Assembly (NCBI RefSeq): GCF_002288925.2
Contig: NW_022098076.1
Span: 66,939,964 to 67,003,963, forward strand
Direction of reading: 5' to 3'
Length of the DNA: 64,000 nt
DNA from: Delphinapterus leucas
Lineage: Eukaryota > Chordata > Mammalia > Artiodactyla > Monodontidae
Under the pieces are notes generated by a model that saw only the letters and a list, made by a program, of their open reading frames with translations, was not told where the DNA came from and made no database searches. Positions 34,605-46,100 of this stretch are shown in pieces. Position numbers and translations under genes: made by a program. Every line of letters begins with the position of its first letter. The first letter of the stretch is position 1.

Positions 34605-34614
34605 GGGCGGGGCC
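34605..34614 (+). promoter_or_regulatory. GC box (Sp1/KLF-type site)
   Basis: The 10-mer GGGCGGGGCC is a textbook Sp1/KLF binding site. It lies about 100 bp upstream of the estimated CREB1 exon 1 start. No TATA box is visible at the usual distance upstream, which fits a GC-box-driven promoter. Occupancy is inferred, not shown. Confidence 0.6.
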
Positions 34615-34712
34615 GCTCGAGCTCCTCCGGGCCGAGCTCGGCTGTTTCCGTGCGCGGCCGCTGCGCACTCGGCACTGGGCGGCGCTGGCTGGCTCCCTGG
34701 CTGCGAGTCCTC

Positions 34713-34885
34713 AGTCGGCGGCGGCTGCTGCTGCCTGTGGCCCGGGCGGCTGGGAGAAGCGGAGTGTTGGTGAGTGACGCGGCGGAGGTGTAGTTTGACG
34801 CGGTGTGTTACGTGGGGGAGAGAATAAAACTCCAGCGAGATCCGGGCCGCGAACGAAAGCAGTGACGGAGGAGCTTGTACCACCG
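34713..34885 (+). other. CREB1: CREB1 exon 1, non-coding 5' UTR
   Basis: This GC-rich exon ends in 'gagcttgtaccaccg' followed by the strong donor GTAAGA at 34886. Joined to exon 2 it gives 'caccggtaactaaatgacc', which matches the human CREB1 mRNA leader as I recall it. The exon has no ATG, so it adds no upstream ORF. It contains three CRE-like motifs (annotated separately) and an internal AATAAA at 34823. The 3' boundary is secure. The 5' boundary is approximate, because promoters of this type usually start transcription at several positions. Confidence 0.88.
34775..34815 (+). promoter_or_regulatory. Cluster of three CRE-like half sites in CREB1 exon 1
   Basis: TGACGC at 34775-34780, TGACGC at 34796-34801 and TTACGTGG at 34808-34815 resemble CRE half sites (TGACG). 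Published work on mammalian CREB promoters describes cAMP response elements and positive autoregulation, so these are plausible sites for the protein encoded downstream. None is a full palindromic TGACGTCA. Binding is an inference. Confidence 0.6.
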
Positions 34886-35556
34886 GTAAGAGGAGCAGGA
34901 GGAGGAGGCAGGAGCCGGAGAGAGCCGGGGGGACGGAGGGGGGACGGGGAGGCGCCGGACACCAGCGCTCGGGGCCTTCCTCTCGCAGGAGGGGCCGTGG
35001 TAAAGATGGAGCCTCCGCCCGAGCCCCACACCATCGCCGCCGCTCGCAGCGAACAAAGAATAATGGCGGCGGACTGGAGCCAGCGGCGGCCGGGGCGGCA
35101 GCGACTCTGCCTGCAGCCAGCGGCGGCGCTCATGGCGGGGGGCGGCGGGCGGGGTGGGAGCCGGCGGCCGGGGGTGTGTGCGGGCGGCCGGCCGCGGCGA
35201 GCTGGCGCCCGCGTTCCCGCCGCCGCCGGGCCGAGCGGGGCCCGGCGCGGAGCCGGGAGCCCAGAGCCCGAAGCCACCCCGGGAGAGGCCGCCCGCCGGC
35301 CTGGCCCTGCCGGGCGCTGCCCCCCGCTCCGCCCGCCCGGCCCCCGCCGCCCGCCTCGCCCCCGACCCGGCCCGCCGTCCGCCCGGGCAGCGCCGCCGGG
35401 GTGCCCGCGGGGGGTGGAGGAGGAAGAAGGCGACAGCTGAGGGCAGAGGAGGTGAAGGTGCCTGCCTTCCCGGTAGCCTCCTTGTCTGCATGCCCGCTTC
35501 GCGAGGGGAAGCGCTGCTCCGGCTGACCTACTCTCCTCTCCACTCTCTCTTTGTGC

Positions 35557-35562
35557 AATAAA
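35557..35562 (+). terminator. Promoter-proximal AATAAA
   Basis: A canonical polyadenylation hexamer lies about 670 bp into intron 1, at the downstream edge of the CpG island. Early signals like this can terminate prematurely when U1 snRNP does not protect the transcript. Use is inferred and not shown by the sequence. Confidence 0.25.
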
Positions 35563-37769
35563 GTTCGAAACCCAAGGTTTCCTTTCGTACTGTATTTTAT
35601 TCACGCCCTTTTCCCCTGCTCCCACCCCATTGGAAAGATGTTTTCTGTGTTTTTCTGCTTACATGAAGGAATGAGAACTCAAGCTTTTTAAAATAATTTT
35701 TGACTCTTATCCTCACCCTCTTTTTTTTAAATCAGTAGTCATGGAAATGCATTCTTTCGGGGAGGAAGGGGGTGCTAAGAAAAACATATTGGTAGTAACT
35801 TTTTAAAAACTGTTGGGATCTTGTAAAAGGGAAGCTGATGTTTGAAAACAGTTTCGGTTTTAACCCTTTTCAATAAGGGAATAATCACTTGAGAGATTCT
35901 GAAACACTTCGTTGAAACAAATATTAGCCGATGTACTTTTGTTTTACATCACCTTTTTTGCGGGGGGGGGGCGGGCAGCCGTGGTGTTGGGTCTTCTGGA
36001 TCTCCCCATGTACCCCCTGCCATGTTTGGCACATCTTTCTGTCTAAATGTAAACAAGAGATTGGTTAATACTAATTCTAAAAATAGGCATTTAAAAGTAT
36101 CCATTATTAGTCTAGCATGCGGTAGGTAACCTCAGCCCCAGAGCGACAATAATTTAAGCCGCAAGGTTTATTTTTTCTTTCCCTGTTGGGGAAGAGGGAC
36201 AGCAGAAAAATCATTGACACATCAAAGATTAAAAGACAATTTTTAAAGAACCTGGGATATGACCTATTTAAGTTTGTCTTGCCTTCTTCAGAAGTTAGAA
36301 TTTCATGCTAGCCTTAGCTTGCAACAGTTTTGCCTTCTAAAGGTTTAGTTAGTATAAAAGATACTTTTGGTTGCCAGCTATTGAAATCTTTTACACTCAT
36401 TTCCTGATTTAAAAAATAAAGCCAAAATGGTTATTTTAAGTGATGCAAAAGATGAACAGGTTATTTGCTTTTAAAATACTTACCTGTCTCAGGGTGTGAT
36501 AGAATTGTGATTGATACAAGGTGTCTTGTTAGAAATAAATATTGTTAGTAGAAGCACTGTCTTCTGATTTTCTGTTTGCAAGTCACTTTTCCAAAACCTA
36601 CTTTGCTGTATTGCAAGTCTTTAAAAAACCACCTTAGCAATTTGTCATTACCAAGAAACAATTAAGAAGATGTAATAAAGAGTTTTTCCATAAGAATTGG
36701 GAAGATGATTTTATTTCCAAACACTGAGGAAATTATGGTCTTGATGATACTATAGATTACTGGTTTTCCTTAAGGATTTTCTGCAAACCAGCGTAAGTTG
36801 AGTAGAATTTTTTTGCCTTACAGACTATATGACAATGACTCTTCCTTTGTTGAATTAGAAAAAAAAAGTTTTCTGATAGGTTTTTTCTTCAGTCTTATCC
36901 AAAAGATTTTTTAAAATTTTTATTTATAAATTCATAATCTAATTCTTTTAGTAATCTCAGGTGAAACTTTTTAAACTTTTATATTCATTAATATTTGAAT
37001 ATTCATTTAGAGCTTGTCACTAAATTATACTTCTGCTCCCTCCCAGGGATCAGCAGAAATTACAGTTAAATCTGCTTGAACCTTTTTTTTAATGGACATG
37101 TATTCAGAAAGCCAATGAGTCTTTGACACAAATTGAAGAATATTAAAAGGACACTTTTTATGGAATTTAAGACTTCAGTGTTACACTTTTCGAATGATTT
37201 TTTTTTCCACATAAGAGCCTAAGGAAACTTAGAAACCTGATTCATAAAATGGCACCTTCCTTTTTCTGCTTTCTGAAATTCATTTTCATGATTAGATCTG
37301 ATTAATAGACTTTTTGTTTCTTCATAGAGAAGTAGCTTTATTTTGTTTTTCATTCTAAGACATTGGGTTTTGTTTTGGGGGGTATAATATTGTTGCAGTA
37401 AAACCAAGTATATATTTCCCACTTCACCTCATTTTTAAAATCTTTTTCCTTTTTTTACACAGTAGAAAAAAATTATGCTTACAATGTATCACTGAAATTT
37501 ATAATTTCAGTATCTTATCAGGAATGGTTATGTAGACTTGTTTATAGCCAGCCTGTGACATAATCTTGTAAGCATATCTTTCTTCATGTTACAGTGTCAC
37601 CTCCAGTGATGGCTTCTTTATTGAATAGTTAGAGCTCAAATCTGAATTTAAGGATATAGGGAATGGAAAAAATGAAAAGATTGGTTTTTTTCTTACTCAT
37701 GTATGAACTCATCTCTACATTATCACTTGAGACACAATTTGTGGTACTTATTTAGCATTTACTGTGACA

Positions 37770-37990
37770 GAGAATGTAGTTAATGGAAAGAGCATGGGGT
37801 TTGGGAATCACGTGCCAGTTTGAATCCTCCTTTTGCCACTACTATCATGTGCCTACCCTCAAGGAATTTTGTGACCTACAAGAAGTTTCTTGATCTTCCT
37901 CAGCCTTAGTTTCCTTATCTGATAAAGCTACTTTATAGCATTGTGAGATAATTATAAAGTACTTCCTTAAGGATTCAATTAATGACAGCT
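37770..37990 (+). mobile_element. MIR SINE in CREB1 intron 1
   Basis: 'gaaagagcatggggtttggg', 'tttgaatcctccttttgcca' and 'cagccttagtttccttatct' follow MIR in plus orientation. A second MIR piece follows directly. Confidence 0.78.
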
Positions 37991-38014
37991 ATTTATTTTT
38001 AAGGTTTATTTTAA

Positions 38015-38185
38015 CTTCCTAGCTTGGAACCTTGGGCAAGTTTCTTCTCCATACCTCAATTTCCTTGGTCATAAGTGTACAATATCTAGCTCATACAAAT
38101 GTGGGAATTAAATAAGTTAATGCATATTAAACATGAGGCATGTCACAAGTGTTCGACAAGTGTTTCCTATTATGTTTTAAATTAT
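38015..38185 (+). mobile_element. MIR SINE fragment in CREB1 intron 1
   Basis: 'accttgggcaagtttcttct', 'cctcaatttccttggtcata' and 'gggaattaaataagttaatg' match the MIR core and 3' part. Confidence 0.72.
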
Positions 38186-38384
38186 TCATCATAATTGTTA
38201 CTGTGTTTTAATACACTGGGCCAGAAGCTGCAGCGAATCCAAAGATGAATTACATTGTCATATCTCTATCCTCAAGGAACTTTTGGGGACATGATGACTA
38301 ATAATGCAGAGTATATGTCATCAGAAAGCAGTCAAAGGAAAGAGATCACACCTGAAGATGGAAGAAAGGATTATATTTTGTATT

Positions 38385-38760
38385 TCCAGTTTTATTTTTT
38401 TAATAAATAATTCATTCAGATAGTCCGTAATTCAAAACACATAGGATGTAATACAGCAGGGAGTCATGTGTTTTGCCCTCCAGTCACCCAAGTGTCACCA
38501 ATTTCTTGTTTGTCCTTTCAGAGGTGTTCTGTCCATACACAATCAAATATGTATGTACTCTCCTCCCCGCACATCCCTTTTGTACAAATGATAGTATACT
38601 ATGTACACTCATATATCTTGCTATTTTCACTTAACATGGTTTAGCAGTTGGTTTGTGTCAGGACATAAAGAGCTTCATTCTTTTAATTATGAGGCACCTC
38701 ATCATCTGGATATACCTGTGTTTGTTAACCGGTTGGTGAGCTGATTTTGTTTTTAGCTCT
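38385..38760 (-). mobile_element. L1M 3' UTR fragment in CREB1 intron 1
   Basis: 'cctccagtcacccaagtgtc', 'caatttcttgtttgtccttt', 'cagaggtgttctgtccatac' and 'gacataaagagcttcattct' follow the inverted 3' UTR of old L1M elements. Confidence 0.6.
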
Positions 38761-39810
38761 TTTGCGACCTTTTAAAGTAAGGAATGCTGTCAGTATGCCT
38801 TTATTTCTTTAAATGAAAGATTTCGTTTGAATGAGAGATGCCAATTTGGAAATTATTTGAACTGCCTTAATTACCTTTTTAGTTTCAGGGTTTTTTTTTA
38901 AGTTTTATTAAAATGATCGCGATGTACATGAAGAGGAAAGCAAGCTGTAGAAGATTTAAGTCTCAAAGTGAATTTAATCTGAATTTAACTCTTTTGTTGT
39001 GGTTCTTATAGCCCTGAACAAACTACTTCCTTCTGTTATTTCAACCAAAAATAGTCTATAGTTTTCTCTCTGAATGAGAAAGAACATCTCATGTAGTCCA
39101 AACCTTTGATTAAACAGACTATTCTCATGGACTGTTACTACCCAGTAATCCTGATTAGTGTACTAGCTTTCTCCCTGAGTTAATTTTTTATATACTCATT
39201 AACTTATTTTTTGATGATTTTCTAATGTTTCTTAGTGTCATTATCAGTGAGTTTTATATTTGATATCTAAATAAATGGTGAGTTTCTTCTATATGATTGT
39301 CTACTGAGACTTTACTGCTGAGATAATTTTTTTTTTCTTTTTTTTTTTACTGTGAAAGTCCTCGGTCAACCAGTTGACCCAAGTACTACTCATTTCAACT
39401 AGAAAACAAAACAAGTTTCAGTACCTCTCTGTTTTGGACCTTCTAAGCAGCATTTAACTATAGTTCATTTTAAATATACATGCTGTTAGTGTATTTATCT
39501 TTAAAATACACATGCTGTAAGTTTTTTAAGTTGATTAAGCTTAGAAAATGATAACTAATACTCTAGCAGCAGGGACACAAAAAAGTCCCTTATCTTTCAA
39601 AAAAAATCATTAAATGAAGCTGTTATGGTGTATCTCATTCTTTGTATGCTTATGTTGACAGTTACATATGTTAAAGCTTTTAATGAAAGAATATTGTCTT
39701 ACTATTATTTTGAGGATTTACTAGTATTTTTATATAAAATACTAATACATGCTATTTTTGCCCACTCAGTGACTAAAATGTTTACAAAGCACTTATCTTT
39801 CTAGATTTGG

Positions 39811-39829
39811 TTGGGGGCGGGGGGGGGGG
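39811..39829 (+). repeat. G-rich run
   Basis: 'ttgggggcggggggggggg' contains a G5 run, a C and a G12 run. It is a possible G-quadruplex on the transcribed (non-template) strand of CREB1 and is prone to length variation and sequencing error. A smaller G10 run is at 35962-35971. Confidence 0.8.
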
Positions 39830-40854
39830 TGGATAATTGAAATCTGTAAAGGCAGAAAAGTTTTCTTCTGGAACATATCTGGAGGCTACCAGATTTCTCA
39901 CAGTGTCATTGTATCAGTGAATTGCCTTTTGGGGTAGAGGTAAAGATCATGAACTAGAACAATGGCTACTTGTTTTCCTCTGCCAATTTAATACATATGT
40001 TAACTCAGTCATTATATGTGGTTAGTCTGGTTAAACTTTTTGGAGTTGTAAGAAGAAAGTATGGTTTTAAATTTATTTTGTACTATCTGTAAATGTAGGT
40101 TTTTGAGACATATTTGAAACACAGATAAGAATAGCCATTTGTTTCTCTTGTCACCCAGCATGCCCCTCTTTCCTTAGTATATACAAAGTCTTGTCTTGCA
40201 TCCTGTTATTTTACTTTGTTTTGCATTCTTCTCTTAGCTCTGCCAGTCCTGGCCCTGGAAAGATATGTTTTGTTATTTTACCTAGTTTTGTTCACCTGTC
40301 TCCTAGGTTACCAGTAAGAAGGGGGGGAGGGGAAGATTTATCATTCATACTTTGGTGTTAATTCCAGCAGATAAGTAGAAGACAGTATTTTACATATCCA
40401 GTGATGAAAAATTTACCTTTATGTATTTAATCAATTCTTGAGGCTAGTTACATGAATCTCAACAATAGTACCCCTTGTTAAACTTTTAAATGCCTGAGTT
40501 GCTTTTTCTCAGGGTTGAGGTAAAGTAATAAAAGTTTACCATAAATGAGATGGACTGTCTGAACAAATTCTTCCTGGCTGGATTAATCTAGACTCTGAAT
40601 AGTCTATCAACAGTCAAGGTTTGGAGAGTAAGAGGTCTGAGGTATCGATGGTAAGTTTTTTCCTAAAGGAGAGAAGTAATGACTGACATTTGGTTGGAGA
40701 AGAGAGAATTAAGTGAGAAGTTAAAATAACTAATGACCTTGGTGTCAGAGTAGAGGGTATGTCTGAGAATTTATTTATACCAATGGTAATAGAAAATGTC
40801 TTTCCCAAAGATTAGTGAATCTTCTTGGAAACTAAGATTTCTTTCTTCATCTTT

Positions 40855-41048
40855 TTTTTTTTTTTTTTTTTGTGGTACGCGGGCCTCTCACTGTTGTGGC
40901 CTCTCCCGTTGCGGAGCCCAGGCTCAGCGGCCATGGCTCACGGGCCCAGCCGCTCTGCGGCATGTGGGATCTTCCCGGACCGGGGCACGAACCCGTGTCC
41001 CCTGCATCGGAAGGCGGACTCTCAACCACTGCGCCACCGGTGAAGCCC
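40855..41048 (-). mobile_element. Young CHR-type SINE in CREB1 intron 1
   Basis: In reverse: a T20 tract, 'gtggtacgcgggcctctcac', 'gttgcggagcccaggctcag', 'cgctctgcggcatgtgggat', 'cggaccggggcacgaacccg' and head 'gtgaagccc'. Many CpGs are intact, the tail is a pure homopolymer, and a near-identical duplication flanks it (40840-40854 and 41049-41063). All this points to a recent insertion. The middle is shorter than in the full consensus. Confidence 0.9.
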
Positions 41049-41349
41049 TCTTTCTTCACTTTTAACTCTTTTCCTAATGAGCTGGTTATCTGCATGTGAG
41101 TTTCTGGTTATAATTATGTGACAGCATAGATGTAACAAAGTGTTTGTTATCTAAACAAAGCTGAATGACAATTTTTAGAGTTGTTATCCCTATTTGTGTA
41201 AGTGATTAGCAGGAGGAGACTCAGAAATATCTTGTTTTTCATCACTGAAGTGAAAATTATTGCTTGTTCTGAATTCTGTACTCTTAAAGGGGTATCATTT
41301 CCTTAAAAGTGTCAGCAGCTTTATTGTTTGCTGTTACGGTTTTACTTCC

Positions 41350-41915
41350 TGCCATTTATCAGTCTAGTCATTTATTCAGTGAATGTTTATTGACCATTAG
41401 CTTTTTTGTAGTTGGTGGAATAATCGCAAGAAAATTTATTCATTTAGGTATTTTTATAGATATTAAATGAAGTTCTAGTTGCTACAAACAGTAAAGCCTG
41501 AGTATGTGGCTTTACTGCCCTCATGGAACTCACAGTATAGTGGAGGTGACAAAAGTATAAGAAAGAATGATTTATATGTGGCAGAGTATCAGTTTTCGCT
41601 ATCTTGAAGGACTGTTGAGTTTAGAAGAGAAGGCGTTCAGTGAGGAAATGTTTGTGAGAAAGATAGTATTCAAATTGCATATGGAAGAACTTGGAAGGTA
41701 GAAGTAAAGGGGAGTATATTGTAAGCAGTGGCATGGACAACAAAAATGAAGACATGGAAGTAGAGTGAACTTGATATGTTCACAAGCTGGTGAGGTGAAG
41801 AAAGTGTCACATTAACTATAAATCCACACTACGAGAAACCCTGAGTGTGAGGCAGGAAACTTTAAGTTATTCATGTAAGAGGAGGAATGACATAAACAGG
41901 AATGGTGTGATATTT
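41350..41915 (-). mobile_element. L2 LINE 3' part in CREB1 intron 1
   Basis: 'gtcatttattcagtgaatgt', 'ttactgccctcatggaactc' and 'acagtatagtggaggtgac' are the inverted L2 3' end, followed by decayed inverted ORF2. Confidence 0.62.
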
Positions 41916-42004
41916 TGGGCTAAAATATAGATATCCTGATTCTTAATCCTTTCTCCTTCATGATAGATTATATTGCAGTTTAAAAATTGGACATCATTGA
42001 TTCA

Positions 42005-43020
42005 TTTTTAGCAGCACTGTTGAACTACAGTTGACGTACCATACAGTCTACCCATTTCCAGTGTACAGTTCTATAGTTATTTAGCATGTTCACAAGGTTG
42101 TGCACCTATCACCACAGTCAGTTTTAGGACATTTTTGTTCATCAAAAAAGAAACTCCACATCCCTGAACCATCACGCCTCAATCTCTCCGTACCCCGAGC
42201 CCTAGGCAACTACTAATGCACTTTCTGTCTCTAGATTTGCCTATTCTGAACATTGCATATCAAAGGACTCTATTGTGATGAGCTTCTTTTACTTAGCATA
42301 ATAATACTTTTCAGGGTTCATCCATGTTGAATCTGTCAGGACTTCATTCCTTTTTATTGCTAAATAATACTCCATTTTATGGATATGCAGTATTTTATTC
42401 ATGAATTCATGTATATTTGGGCTTTGGGGCTGTTGTGAATAATGCTGCCATGAACATTCATTTACTGCACATGTTTTCATTTCTCTTAGGTTTATACCTA
42501 GGAGTGGAATTGCTGGATTATATAGTGACTACTTTTAACTATTTGAGGAACTGCCAGACTGTTTGCCAGACCCATGGTGGTATCTTTTTACATTCTCACC
42601 AGCAATATATAAGGGTTCTGATTTCTCTGTATCCTCACCAACACTTGTTTTTATTTTTCATTGTAGCCATTTAGTGGGTGTGAAGTAGTATCTCATTGTG
42701 ATTTAGATTTGCATTTGCCTGATGACTAATGCTGTCTGGCATCTTATTGTGTACTTACTGGCCATTTATATATCTTGGAAGAAGTGTCTGTTCAGATCCT
42801 TTGCTCATTTTTAAATTGGGTTTTTTGTCTTATTGAGTTGTAATAGTTCTTTATTATTCTAGATACAAACTTCTTAGCAGATATATATGATTTATAAAAA
42901 TTTCTTTCATTCTGTGGATTGTCTTCACTTTCTTGGCACGAAAGTTTTTAATTTTGACAATTTCCAGTTCTGTTTTTTTCTTTCGTTGCTTGTGCTTTTT
43001 GGTGTCATATCTTGGACATC
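42005..43020 (-). mobile_element. Old L1 (L1M) fragment, ORF2 end and 3' UTR, in CREB1 intron 1
   Basis: The minus strand keeps the ORF2 C-terminal motif HKMEYYLAIKRNEVL (around 42,340-42,390). The plus strand shows 'caaggttgtgcacctatcac', 'tttacttagcataataatac', 'ggagtggaattgctggatta' and 'ttgtcttattgagttgtaat'. The frame is broken repeatedly. It is about 1 kb long and more diverged than the L1 copies at 6347 and 13268. Confidence 0.88.
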
Positions 43021-43094
43021 ATAAATTCTTATTTAATTATAACAGACATTTTCTAAATATCTCTGAAAGCCCAGGCAAACAGGACACCACTATT

Positions 43095-43131
43095 TAACTA
43101 AAAACTAAAATCTAGTTTTAGTTTTTAGTTA
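43095..43131. repeat. Perfect 16-bp inverted repeat (hairpin) with 5-nt loop
   Basis: The left arm taactaaaaactaaaa (43095-43110) and right arm ttttagtttttagtta (43116-43131) are exact reverse complements around the loop tctag. In the CREB1 pre-mRNA this could fold into an A/U-rich stem. No transposon terminal repeats, microRNA-type arm features or flanking duplication are evident. Confidence 0.85.
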
Positions 43132-43139
43132 GAAAAATA

Positions 43140-46100
43140 ACTAAATCTACTAATGCATATTTGGAGTTACCCCCCACCTGCTCTGGTCTTCTCTTTTATC
43201 CTGTGTCCAGATCCCTTAGTTGAGTGACTGACCAAAAGAAGCAAAGATAAAAATCAAGAAATAACAACTTTGAGTGAAACATTTTAATTCAATATACTAT
43301 ATTTTACAAATTATTTGTTATGAGAGAATTTATTATGTTTGTGTGGGTGTAGTATATTACTCATAAATTCTGCTATTTGGGGGGGATTTCACACTTAGCA
43401 AACTTTTACCCTGAAGGCAGTAGTAACTCCTTCATTTTTTGCAGATGACTAAACTGAGCTCTGGAGAATTTAAATTTACATACTGGTAGAGCCTTTTCCC
43501 TGGGCAAGAAATAACAGTGAAGCATAGTCTTCATCACTCTGAATATTAACAGCATTATCTCTTTGTGGAGAAAGTTTCCAAGGTTCTAGCTTTATTGATG
43601 ATTACTAGAAATTTTTGTTCCTCAACAATAGTTAAGTTTTGGTTTATAAAAGTTCACTTGAAGGAAGTAGCCACGGTCTTGAAAAAATATATTGATTTCA
43701 TTATCTTATTAATGAGGTCAGCATCAACAGAAAGATTACCATAAATAGCCAGCTCTTGCTTTCCTTTTTTCCATAATTCATTGTTTTCCTATCATTTCAA
43801 AGTAGTTTATGGTTTGAAGTCATTGTTAACTAAATACTTGTTTGGAGGGACTTTATAGGTAAACTGATGGTAGTTTATACTTGCCTAGCTCTTTTATATG
43901 TATATAATACATTTTTCATCTCTTACTATTAGTTTGTGAGCTCTTTGAGAGAAAGGTTCTTGCCTGCTTTAAACTATAGTCCTCATAGTTTTTGGCAGAA
44001 CACTTATTATGTAATGTGCACAGAAAACTTACTTACAATGAATGAGTCCCTCTTGGAGGGTCACAGATTTAAAAGGCAAGATTAAAACCATTCCCCCTTT
44101 AGATTTGCACAGGTTAAAGGAAGCAGACATAAATGCTTATTAGACAATTAAAACACTGAAATTACAGATTTGTTTTTTAAAAGCCAAGGAAATTAGGTTC
44201 GTTTTTCATAGCTTAGAAAGTTTTCTCCTTTGAGTTTTAGTTAATTCTGATGCTTTACTTCCCACCTCTGAAACATGAAAAATAGCATGAGATTGTATTA
44301 ATCAAAGTGATTACCAGAAATCACTGCCTGATTGGTAAAGAAGTACATTTACCTGGAATGTTGGACTTGATTCAGCATTGATTCTTTCAGGATTAGAGAT
44401 AAAGATACCTAAACCTGAAGTGAGTCTTTATCAAAACTGTACATAAAGTCTTTGCTCATCTGCATGTCATTTTTCAACTTTGTAGATTAACCATGGCTAA
44501 TTTTTAAGATATAGTTCAATATACCCTTGGTGCTTTGAGTGCTTGGGATTTTTCTGGTAAGCAAGACATAATTAAAATGATTAGCATGTTGCTTAACAGT
44601 TCATGCAGTTCTGCTGTCAAATATTTCTCCACTTTTTATAATATTTGAGGCTAGGTGGTATAGCCCTGAACAGTCTTGTGAAGTTCTTACAAATCTCTTA
44701 ACATCTTTAGTTCTCCATCTGTGAAGTCACAGCTAAAACCAGAATTCCTGTCTTATGACTCCCACCATATAACATGTGCTGTCTCACTTCAGGAAAACTG
44801 ATTTTCACTCTTTGATGTCTAATTTGTAAATAATTCACAAAGAATAGCATTTTAAAATTTAGCTCAAAACAGAACTGTTAAAATGATAAACGTTAACTTT
44901 ATAAACTTATTTTTGAAAACACTTGGACATTCATTTTCCATTTCAATGTAAGTTATTTTCACATAGTCCCTGGGGTTTTATTGAGTAAATGGAATAGTAG
45001 GCTATAAATTTTAACTTCAAGGCATAACTTTTGTAGGTCCTTACAGTATTAACCTTGAGCTAGTTTATGAAGCAGAACTTAAAATTTGAAGACAGTTTCA
45101 CTCTTTAGACAACACGGAAATTGCTTTTCTAAAAGTAACTGTATGTAGGAGGTGCATAATGCCTTTTTCCTTTAAAAAAAAAATCAGCTTCAAAAATCTA
45201 TTTAGTAGAACTTCATATATAGAAATTTATATAGGGTCACTTCTTTGAAAGGCTCAAGGTGTGAAAATGGTATCAGATGTGTGTTTGCAAAGAAAGGAGA
45301 ATAGAAAGGGTTGGGATAAAATGTTATTATCTAAAATAATGCATAGTCATAGTTGCTGCTTTGCTAAGCAACACTGTTTGTCTCTTGGTGACCAGATACG
45401 TGAAGGCTCGTTTCAGAGCCATGAGTAGTCTTACCTGAAGGAAAACAAGGTAAATACATTTTGCCAGTACTTGAAAAAATAATAGTAACTTTGATTTGAG
45501 AAATCACTAAAGCTTTCTTACTGAAAGATACTATAGAATTAGTCGCACTAGGATATGAGGATGGCTGTATCATAAATCATGCAATACATTTCTATAAATC
45601 CTAATTCACTTCTGTTAAGTACTTCCTTTGAGGACAGTATCTTTCTTATAGAGCATGCTACACATTTTTAAATAACTTTACTTATTAAAAATAGCATTTA
45701 AATGCTCTGGTAATCACAAAACTGCAATAAATCATAACATACAAATCTTGAACTTAATTAAAGCAGTTTCTCTGAGTTCAGTCCAATAAACAAATCAGGG
45801 AAATAGTCTTATTAAATAACATTGAAAAGATTCCCCATTGTTGTATGCCTTCTTTTTAGGTAGTGGTAGTTGAGTACTGGCATTTACTATTAATACAAAG
45901 AATTTATTAAAACATACAAATTTTCAGGCTTTTATTTTTGTCTCATAAATGATTAAATCTCACCAAATTCAGATAACACAGAATTAATTTCATATACAAC
46001 TTACCTTGCCTTCCTCTAATATCTAGACTGTAGGCTAAAGTATGGATTTGTATTCTAGTTAAGGGAGAAAGACCTTAGTAGGAGCATAGAGGAAACTTTC

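Larger units (their letters stand above)
33840..35530. promoter_or_regulatory. CpG island spanning the CREB1 promoter and first exon
   Basis: About 1.7 kb of sequence is strikingly rich in G+C with abundant CpG, while the flanks on both sides are A+T-rich and CpG-poor. Exon 1 sits inside it. Such islands mark broadly active promoters and are usually unmethylated. Several long open frames cross this block on both strands, but they reflect the lack of A+T-rich stop codons and do not resemble known proteins. Confidence 0.92.

Noticed and set aside
34823..34828. AATAAA in CREB1 exon 1 taken as a TATA-like box or polyadenylation site
   Set aside because: It lies within the known transcribed leader, about 60 bp before the splice donor. 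It is too far downstream for a TATA role and not expected to act as a polyadenylation site this close to the cap.
34711..35625. 304-codon and several 200-plus-codon frames on both strands across CREB1 exon 1
   Set aside because: Same composition effect. They overlap each other and the known non-coding exon, and contain only low-complexity Pro/Arg/Ala sequence.
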